From assembly GCA_023437885.1 (NCBI GenBank), contig JAEZFH010000369.1:1-14458 (forward strand): DNA of 14,458 bases, read 5' to 3'. The DNA is from Bacillota bacterium. Lineage in GTDB: Bacteria; Bacillota; Clostridia; Lachnospirales; Lachnospiraceae. Positions 7,066 through 13,531 of the stretch are shown one piece after another (within the stretch, counting starts at the first letter, position 1; each line of letters begins with the position of its first letter). The notes beneath the pieces were generated by a model. It had not been told where the DNA came from. It made no database searches and saw nothing but the letters and a program-made list of their open reading frames with translations. A program made the translations under genes and the position numbers.

Positions 7066-9597
7066 ATGCAAAAAATTAGTCTTAACGGAACGGATTGGTT
7101 ATTCAAAGAGTTTGTCGGACTGGACTGGGTGTGGCGAAACTCCGTAAACCCTGATACCAGGGATACCAGATGGTGGTATCCGGCGAAAGTGCCGGGTTCC
7201 GTACTCAAGGATCTGATGGATAACCGGATGGTGCCGGACCCATATTTTGAATTGAATTCAAAGCTGGTGGAGTGGGTGCCTGCAAGGACCTGGGTTTATA
7301 AAAAGAGCTTTCGCCTGCCTGCCGGCATAGAGGGCAAGGAAATTACCCTTTGCTTTGAAGGAATCGATTACAAGGCGGAGATTTTTATCAACGGAAACCA
7401 TATTGGAACCCATGAAGGAATGTTTCTGCCGTTCTCCAAAAATATTACAGGCTTACTGTCTCCGGACCGGGACAATCTGCTGGCGGTGGTTATTGATGCT
7501 GCACCTGAGGAGCAACCGCAGGTGGGAAGGACTTCCCTGGTAAGGACCCATAAGACGAGGATGAATTATTGGTGGGATTTCTGCCCGAGAATGATACATC
7601 AGGGAATCTGGGACGAGGTGTATTTAAAGATAACCGGCCAGGCCCTGATTAAGGAGGTCTATGTAAGGGCGTCGGTAAGTGAGGACTGTAGCTTGGCGGT
7701 TCTTACTGCAGAGATTGAGACGGAGCTGGCACAGGGGTATGAGATTACCATGAGGGCAGATTGTGAGGTTATTGGGAAAAGGGTAAGCAGCGGTCAGGAG
7801 CGGCTGGAAATAGAAATTGCGAATCCGAGACTTTGGCAGCCCAATGGCTACGGTGAGCCCTATCAGTATATGCTTCACTTTGAGCTTAGGGATGAACAGG
7901 GTGTGATCTCGGATGAGAGGTCGCTGAGGTTCGGTATCCGCAGAATAGAATTTGTTAAAAATGAAAACTGCAATCCCCAGGCGGCCCCCTTCACTTTGAA
8001 GGTAAACGGCCGTATTATCTATATCAATGGTTATAATTGGGTTCCCATGGATGCCATGTACGGTGCAAAAAGACCGGAAAAGCTGCATAGATTAATCCGG
8101 CTGGCAAAGGAGGCCCATACGGTCATGTTCCGTGTATGGGGAGGGGGCCTTATTGAGAAGGACTCCTTTTATGAAGCCTGCGCTGAAAATGGGATACTGA
8201 TCTGGCAGGAATTCATCCAGTCCAGTTCAGGAATTGATAATAAGCCCCCTGAGGACCCTTCGTTCAATGATATGCTGGTATCCCAGGCACAGACAATCAT
8301 TAAGAGGAAGAGAAATCATACTTCTCTGGCGATCTGGTGCGGCGGCAATGAGCTCTCGAATTGGGCGGGAGAGCCGGTGGATAATACGGATGGATTGATC
8401 GGAAAGCTGAAGGAAGCGGTGGAACGGCTGGATCCGCAAAGGAGATGGCTGCCCTCTTCCCCGTCCGGAGGAGTATTTAATAACAATATTCAAAATATTC
8501 TGGAGCAGCCGGACCGGTTGATTGATGTCCACGGACCCTGGGAACACCAGGGGCTGCAAAAGCATTGCGAGCTGTACAATATGGGGACCTCCCTGTTCCA
8601 TACGGAATTTGGCGTGGAGGGGATGACGAATAAGAACGTTCTGGAGAAGACAATAGCGCCGGAGCATTGGCTCCCGGCAGGGAAGGACAATGAAATTAAT
8701 TTCCACAGGGGAGCCTGGTGGACCAATGAGCCGCTGGTTCAGGAAACCTTCGGTGGCCTGAAGACCATTGATCAAATCCGTACTGCAAGCCAGTATATGC
8801 AGTTTGAAGGCCTGAAATATGCAGTGGAATGTAACCGGAGAAGAGCCTTCCAGAACAGCGGGACCTTCCCCTGGCAATTCAATGAACCCTACCCAAATGC
8901 TTACTGTACCTCCAATCTGGATTACTATGGCAATCCAAAGCCTGTTTATTATGGGGTCAGAAACAGCTACCGTCCGGTGCTGGTGTCCGCTTCCTTTGCA
9001 TCACCTTCCCTATATGCTAAAACGGAGTTCTCTGCCCGGATTTATCTGAGCACCTCCCTTCTTGACAGGGAGGCATCGGCGTATGGCAAAGTGAGCCTGC
9101 TGTCCGAGCTGATTGGCATGGACGGGAGGGTTCATTATTCTGCCAAGACATGGACCGCTCTTCCGCAAAACAGTACAAGGGAAGTGTTAAATATACAGGT
9201 GCCGTTACGGGAAGCCATGACGGAGCTTTTACTGCTGCGTTTATCGGTGATCGACGGGAATAACAGCCTGCTGTCTGACAATGAATATCTCTTTACTCTT
9301 GGAAATGATCTGGGACCGGTATTCCGGCTTCCGAAGCCTGAGCTTAAAATTCGTCAGGAAGGGGATATGCTTGTTATTCAAAACCAGGGAGAATGTGCGG
9401 CGTTATATTTGTTCCTGTCAAGCAACGAGGAACTTCCCCAATCGGACTATCTTTACTTTGACAGGAATTATCTGTGCCTTATGCCGAAGGAAGAAAGAAG
9501 GGTAACAATACGGGCACAGAAGGGGAGCTTAGCGGATAAAGAGGTCAGGGCGGAAAGCTTTTTAAATCATTGGATTATTGACTTGAAGGATTGTTAA
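7066..9597 (+). CDS. Glycoside hydrolase family 2, beta-mannosidase type, cytoplasmic
   Basis: This 843-residue enzyme has no signal peptide, so it should act on imported oligosaccharides, most likely the Man-beta-1,4-GlcNAc of N-glycan cores or beta-mannosides. An N-terminal jelly-roll domain (about 1-195; FEGIDYKAEIFINGNHIG) and an Ig-like domain (about 200-300) lead into a TIM barrel (about 310-600). The beta-mannosidase-type RVWGGG is at 356-361 and IWQEF follows. The acid/base glutamate is E429 in WCGGNE, and the nucleophile is E514 in HTEFGVEG. A beta-sandwich tail follows from about 640. The site usually written WDWGP in beta-mannosidases reads WWDFCPR here (codons near 7570-7590), so specificity may differ; exo-beta-glucosaminidases are GH2 relatives to exclude. 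It lies about 100 nt behind nagA and 65 nt before the GH38 gene. Family assignment is firm, substrate less so. Confidence 0.88.
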   Translation: MQKISLNGTDWLFKEFVGLDWVWRNSVNPDTRDTRWWYPAKVPGSVLKDLMDNRMVPDPYFELNSKLVEWVPARTWVYKKSFRLPAGIEGKEITLCFEGIDYKAEIFINGNHIGTHEGMFLPFSKNITGLLSPDRDNLLAVVIDAAPEEQPQVGRTSLVRTHKTRMNYWWDFCPRMIHQGIWDEVYLKITGQALIKEVYVRASVSEDCSLAVLTAEIETELAQGYEITMRADCEVIGKRVSSGQERLEIEIANPRLWQPNGYGEPYQYMLHFELRDEQGVISDERSLRFGIRRIEFVKNENCNPQAAPFTLKVNGRIIYINGYNWVPMDAMYGAKRPEKLHRLIRLAKEAHTVMFRVWGGGLIEKDSFYEACAENGILIWQEFIQSSSGIDNKPPEDPSFNDMLVSQAQTIIKRKRNHTSLAIWCGGNELSNWAGEPVDNTDGLIGKLKEAVERLDPQRRWLPSSPSGGVFNNNIQNILEQPDRLIDVHGPWEHQGLQKHCELYNMGTSLFHTEFGVEGMTNKNVLEKTIAPEHWLPAGKDNEINFHRGAWWTNEPLVQETFGGLKTIDQIRTASQYMQFEGLKYAVECNRRRAFQNSGTFPWQFNEPYPNAYCTSNLDYYGNPKPVYYGVRNSYRPVLVSASFASPSLYAKTEFSARIYLSTSLLDREASAYGKVSLLSELIGMDGRVHYSAKTWTALPQNSTREVLNIQVPLREAMTELLLLRLSVIDGNNSLLSDNEYLFTLGNDLGPVFRLPKPELKIRQEGDMLVIQNQGECAALYLFLSSNEELPQSDYLYFDRNYLCLMPKEERRVTIRAQKGSLADKEVRAESFLNHWIIDLKDC

Positions 9598-9662
9598 GAA
9601 GTTTATAATACTTAGATGAAATATATATGAAAAGAAATTAATATAAGGGAAGGAATAGGGTT

Positions 9663-12600
9663 ATGGAGAGCTTAAACAAAAAGGACAGTTTGATCTGGAA
9701 GATTGAGGATATGGAGCGGCTCCAGGACACATTTCGCAGTCCGATGCCCTCTAAAGAATTCGAGGTACAAGATAGGACGGTGATCGGATGGCCTTCCTTC
9801 CATGCTTCCAATGCAGATCCGGATGGAAAATATCAAAGCTACGAATATGGTGTAAGCTTTGATTTGGAGAAAGCGAAGGATGCCTGCCTGCATCTTGCCT
9901 GTATCGTTTCAACGCCAAGATTACCGGATTTGGATATTATAATAAACGGTAAGAAGGGAGTCTATTATCCCTGCCCCACCCCCTCCAAGGATAAGGAGAT
10001 TAAACCGGGGCATGCCCTTCATGCGGCTATCTATAACCGGGAGGATGTCTTTTTCCATCTCCCGGCCGGGCTGTTCCAACCGGGCAGAAACCGGATTGCC
10101 TTCATTGCAAGGGACGACCAGCCGGTGGAACGTATTGTGAATGAGCAGGCGGTACTCCGGCTTGACCGCATGGCTGATGCCTGCGGCTTCCATTACGGTG
10201 AGCTGGCTCTTTATGAAGCGGAGAATAGGCCGGAGGAGAGCAGGGTGGAGATACGTTCCGGCGTTATTTATAAAAAGGATGAGGAAGGGAATCTGGTTGA
10301 AGCCTGCAGTCTGAGGGTATGGCCGGTGAAATCAGGGAAACAGAAGCTGGAAGGAGAGATTTCTTTTTCCTGGGAGGATGGCCGGACCCTCATTCCTTAT
10401 TCCTTTGAAGAACCTGAATTCGGGCAGTTAAAGCTGGATTTCCTGCTTCCGGACGGGAAGGGTAAGGTTCAATATGAATTAAGAGGGGATCTTCGTGGCA
10501 GCGGTGAGTTTGAACGAAAGAGAAAATGGAAGGTATACACAACCCCCCACGCACATACGGATATCGGATATACCCATAGGCAATGGGAAGTGGCGGAACG
10601 GATGTGCCGCAATATTGACACAGCCCTGGATATGCTGAAGGGACAGTACCGGGAGCATTTTTCCTATATTATCGATTCTACCTGGCCTTTGGAGGAATAT
10701 CTGAGCACAAGGAGTGAGGCACGAAAGGAGGAGCTGATCGAAGCGATAAAGAGCGGCAAGTTCGGAGTCCCATGTAATTATGCGGATCTTCTTACCTGGC
10801 TGCCGTCCCTGGAGGCTCTGATCCATAACGGGGATTATGCCTGCCAGCTTCTTGAACCCTACGGACTTGCTGCGGACCGTGTTGACATTGTAGATGTTGT
10901 CTCTGCCTCGGGTGCCTATCCGTCCGTGCTGGCAGGCTCGGGAGTAAAATACCTGATTCACGCGGACAACCAGGATCGCGGACCGTTTCGCTTCAACGGC
11001 GGATTGCACAGGAAAAGCCCCTTCTGGTGGAAGTCGCCGGATGGGAGCAGGGTGCTTACCTGGCTTGCGAGGATGTATTGTGAATTGAAGAAGGTGTGCG
11101 GATCTCCCGCTTCCCTGCCGGCGGCATGGAAAGGCCTGGAGATGTGGCTGATGGACTATGAAAGAGACAGCTATGCGCCGGATGCGGTTTTATTATATGG
11201 CCAGGAGGCGGATAATACGGATATTGATACCAGAACCGGAGCTTTTTTGGAAAAATGGGAGAAAAGCATCGTGTATCCGAAGCTGATCCCCTCCAATGGA
11301 AGTGCATTCTTTGAATATGTGATGCAATTTTCCGACCGCTTCGAAGAGTATTGCGGAGATGAAGGTGCTTATTGGGAAGACGGAGCGGCTTCCAGTGTGA
11401 AGGAAACTTTTGCGGTAAGGCAGGCGGATGCGGGAATACGGTGTGCTGAAATACTGGATTCCTTAGCGGTCATACATGGGTCAGGAATGAGGTTCCCCCT
11501 GGAGAATTATCAGGAGGCCTGGAAGCAGGTGCTTTTATATGAGGAGCATACCTGGGGCGCATATTTATCGGGATCGGACAGTGATTCCCTGCTGCAGAAG
11601 GACCAATGGGCGGTTAAGGCAAATATGGCGCAACAGGCCTGCCACTGGAAAAACCGGCTGATGACTCAGGCGGCAGCAAAGCTTAGCCTGATGTGGAACA
11701 ACAATTCAAGAGAAGTAGTGGTCTATAATCCGTACAGCTTCCAGGTACAGGGAGGGGTTACGGTTGAGTTTGCAGCGGGTGAAACAATCTGTCTTCCGGA
11801 CGGGGAGGAGGCCGATTGGGCCGAGACGGGGAGAACGGACACACAGGTGGTGGGCAGGCTTTGGGTGGAAACCCTGCAGCCCTTTTCCTACCGGAGATAT
11901 CAGCTTAAAACAGCCGGCCCCAGCCACCCTGCAGGAAGAATTCAGGAAATGCTTCCGGCACAACAGGAAGCAGAGCTGGCGAATGACTGGTATGATGTAA
12001 AGATTGATACACAAACCGGCTGCATCCTATCCTTATATGATAAGGAGCTGGGCATTGAGCTATGCGGTAAAACCAGTATGGGGCAGGTATTATACGCCCA
12101 TGGAGGAGAAGGAACCACACTGCTGGGCAATCGTCCGGAGCTCAGCCATGAAGGTGCGGATATCCGGCCGGCATTTTTCCCGGAGAAGGCTGAGGTTTTG
12201 CAGACGAAGATCGGAACCAGTGTAATATTGAAAGGAGCTGCCGAGCTGGGAACCATAGAGCTCACCTATACTTTACCGAAATATGAAAAGGATCTTATCC
12301 TGGAATATGCTTATCATAAGGAAGAAACGGATCAGCTGGAAGCCGTTTATGTAGATTTCCCCTTCGGAATATCGGAGAAAGCAGAGGTCTATTCCGACCA
12401 TCAGACGGGCTGGGTTAATTGGAGCAAGGATATACTGCCGGGTGCATGCCGGGAGTGGCTGCCGCTTCAAACATCGATCTTGCTTTGCGGGGAGCAATGT
12501 GATATTCAGATTGCTTCACCGGAGGCATTCCTGTTCACCGTGGGAGTTCCGGTCCAAGGCAAGTGGGTCAGCGAGATCGAAACGAGAGGAAACCGTATTT

Positions 12601-13085
12601 ATTCCTATGTACTGAATAATTACTGGAGAGTTAATTATTTGGGAAAACAGGGAGGAAGCATCCGTTTCAGCTACCATATAACATCAGCACGTAAGATACC
12701 CTATGAGCAGGCATACCGGTTTGGATGGATCAAAAGGCAGGGACTCATTGCCCACAGAATGAGTTATCAGGAGTTTAGAACCGGAGTTCCCGAGGTATTT
12801 GCGAGGGAAGAGGGAGGGACTTTGCTTGAAATTGATTCCCGGCATATCTGTGTTTCTGCTCTTCGCCAAGCCAAGGATGGTATTGGGACGCTGGTCAGGC
12901 TTCAGGAAACCGGCGGCCTGCAGGGAGATATTAAATTGACCTTTCCCGGGAAAGCAGTAACCAGGCTGGTGAAAACAAATCATTTGGAGCGCCCGGTTGC
13001 GGATATTCCCGTAGATAAAGGGGAGAGTATCACTGTTTCATTAAATCCCTGGGAAGTATCCTCTTACCGGATTGCTTTCGAATAG
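9663..13085 (+). CDS. Glycoside hydrolase family 38 alpha-mannosidase
   Basis: This 1140-residue cytoplasmic protein lacks a signal peptide. A beta-rich N-terminal region (about 1-285) precedes the GH38 barrel. The metal site begins PHAHTDIGYTH with H298 and D300. The expected nucleophile is D411 in DVVSASGAYPS, followed by GVKYL. WWKSPDGSRVLTW is near 458-470, GQEADNTDID at 513-522 (D517, probable acid or metal residue) and the metal-site histidine is H629 in EEHTWGA. A long beta-sandwich half follows (about 700-1140). The retaining reaction removes terminal alpha-linked mannose. Length is slightly above the usual 1000-1050 of cytosolic GH38 enzymes. The start follows AAGGGAAGGA by 8 nt. It is the last gene of the nagA operon. 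Trimming alpha-mannose before the GH2 enzyme acts fits stepwise N-glycan core breakdown. The HAHTDIGYTH variant marks a divergent bacterial subgroup, so exact linkage preference is unknown. Confidence 0.88.
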   Translation: MESLNKKDSLIWKIEDMERLQDTFRSPMPSKEFEVQDRTVIGWPSFHASNADPDGKYQSYEYGVSFDLEKAKDACLHLACIVSTPRLPDLDIIINGKKGVYYPCPTPSKDKEIKPGHALHAAIYNREDVFFHLPAGLFQPGRNRIAFIARDDQPVERIVNEQAVLRLDRMADACGFHYGELALYEAENRPEESRVEIRSGVIYKKDEEGNLVEACSLRVWPVKSGKQKLEGEISFSWEDGRTLIPYSFEEPEFGQLKLDFLLPDGKGKVQYELRGDLRGSGEFERKRKWKVYTTPHAHTDIGYTHRQWEVAERMCRNIDTALDMLKGQYREHFSYIIDSTWPLEEYLSTRSEARKEELIEAIKSGKFGVPCNYADLLTWLPSLEALIHNGDYACQLLEPYGLAADRVDIVDVVSASGAYPSVLAGSGVKYLIHADNQDRGPFRFNGGLHRKSPFWWKSPDGSRVLTWLARMYCELKKVCGSPASLPAAWKGLEMWLMDYERDSYAPDAVLLYGQEADNTDIDTRTGAFLEKWEKSIVYPKLIPSNGSAFFEYVMQFSDRFEEYCGDEGAYWEDGAASSVKETFAVRQADAGIRCAEILDSLAVIHGSGMRFPLENYQEAWKQVLLYEEHTWGAYLSGSDSDSLLQKDQWAVKANMAQQACHWKNRLMTQAAAKLSLMWNNNSREVVVYNPYSFQVQGGVTVEFAAGETICLPDGEEADWAETGRTDTQVVGRLWVETLQPFSYRRYQLKTAGPSHPAGRIQEMLPAQQEAELANDWYDVKIDTQTGCILSLYDKELGIELCGKTSMGQVLYAHGGEGTTLLGNRPELSHEGADIRPAFFPEKAEVLQTKIGTSVILKGAAELGTIELTYTLPKYEKDLILEYAYHKEETDQLEAVYVDFPFGISEKAEVYSDHQTGWVNWSKDILPGACREWLPLQTSILLCGEQCDIQIASPEAFLFTVGVPVQGKWVSEIETRGNRIYSYVLNNYWRVNYLGKQGGSIRFSYHITSARKIPYEQAYRFGWIKRQGLIAHRMSYQEFRTGVPEVFAREEGGTLLEIDSRHICVSALRQAKDGIGTLVRLQETGGLQGDIKLTFPGKAVTRLVKTNHLERPVADIPVDKGESITVSLNPWEVSSYRIAFE

Positions 13086-13118
13086 AGAGGGAATAATAAA
13101 AATAGATGGTATTAAGCG

Positions 13119-13213
13119 TTATCCATATTTACTTCATATATAGTGAGATGCAAATGAAAAAAAATGATAAAACATGAATGGGAAATTTGAATTTTACGGA
13201 TAAATATGGATAA
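13119..13213. repeat. 13-bp perfect inverted repeat with 69-nt loop
   Basis: TTATCCATATTTA at 13119-13131 is exactly complementary to TAAATATGGATAA at 13201-13213. The arms are AT-rich and the loop is long, which argues against a simple terminator. Two binding sites for one regulator, DNA looping, or the remains of a mobile element's ends are all possible. No transposase is nearby. Confidence 0.55.
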
Positions 13214-13296
13214 TTGCAGTTATATTATGTACTATTTGGAGAAATAAATGGAAATTATAGTGGATAGACACTTTTTCTTTATTCGGAATCAACAAG

Positions 13297-13317
13297 TAAG
13301 AAATGGAATAATTCTTA
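13297..13317. promoter_or_regulatory. Possible operator upstream of the second transporter promoter
   Basis: TAAGAA (13297-13302) and TTCTTA (13312-13317) form an inverted repeat with a 9-nt spacer. It is centred about 70 bp before the predicted transcript start, a usual distance for an activator. The arms are short and AT-rich, so this is tentative. Confidence 0.3.
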
Positions 13318-13343
13318 AAAATATATAATTTAACCACAAATTA

Positions 13344-13372
13344 TTGACTAAATGAGTGTTTTAAGGTATGAT
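13344..13372 (+). promoter_or_regulatory. Promoter of the second transporter operon
   Basis: TTGACT (13344-13349) and TATGAT (13367-13372) each match consensus at five of six positions and are spaced 17 bp. The predicted start is near 13379, giving a leader of about 150 nt. The -10 sits inside a GTAT-GAT-ATAC palindrome (13366-13376), which shares the core ATGATAT with the palindrome in the nagA promoter when one is read on the opposite strand. Confidence 0.75.
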
Positions 13373-13452
13373 ATACATGCAGTGAAAAAATGTGATAATA
13401 AATGAATGAACATGAATATTTGTGATAGGCTGTATCAGGAGGAGGTCTACAA

Positions 13453-13470
13453 ATGGCTCACGATAGTTAA
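13453..13470 (+). CDS. Five-codon leader ORF (MAHDS) with a perfect Shine-Dalgarno
   Basis: AGGAGGAGG (13437-13445) lies 7 nt before ATG 13453, the best ribosome binding site in the region, yet the frame closes after MAHDS at a TAA. Three bases later another ATG (13474) opens a 24-codon frame that runs across the permease start and stops at 13548. That second frame has no clear ribosome binding site of its own. It could be a regulatory leader that controls ribosome loading, or the remnant of a lost gene start. Translation is not proven. Confidence 0.4.
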   Translation: MAHDS

Positions 13471-13531
13471 CGGATGCATCTTGTGAAACATTATTTAATG
13501 TTAGGAATTCAAAGATGTAAGGAGTGTAGAA

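Larger units (their letters stand above)
13086..13531. other. AT-rich intergenic control region between the GH38 gene and the next transporter operon
   Basis: No convincing protein gene fits in these 446 bases, apart from a five-codon leader ORF listed separately. No GC-rich hairpin with a T-tract follows the GH38 stop, so readthrough is possible. The stretch holds a long-loop inverted repeat (13119-13213), an inverted repeat at 13297-13317, a good promoter (13344-13372) and a leader of about 150 nt. Confidence 0.7.

Noticed and set aside
8227..8877. 216-codon open frame on the minus strand inside the GH2 gene
   Set aside because: It lies fully antisense to a gene with intact catalytic motifs, has no recognisable domain and has odd composition. 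It is a shadow frame.
10479..11009. 176-codon open frame on the minus strand inside the GH38 gene
   Set aside because: It is antisense to the catalytic domain of GH38, with no family resemblance and no supported start.
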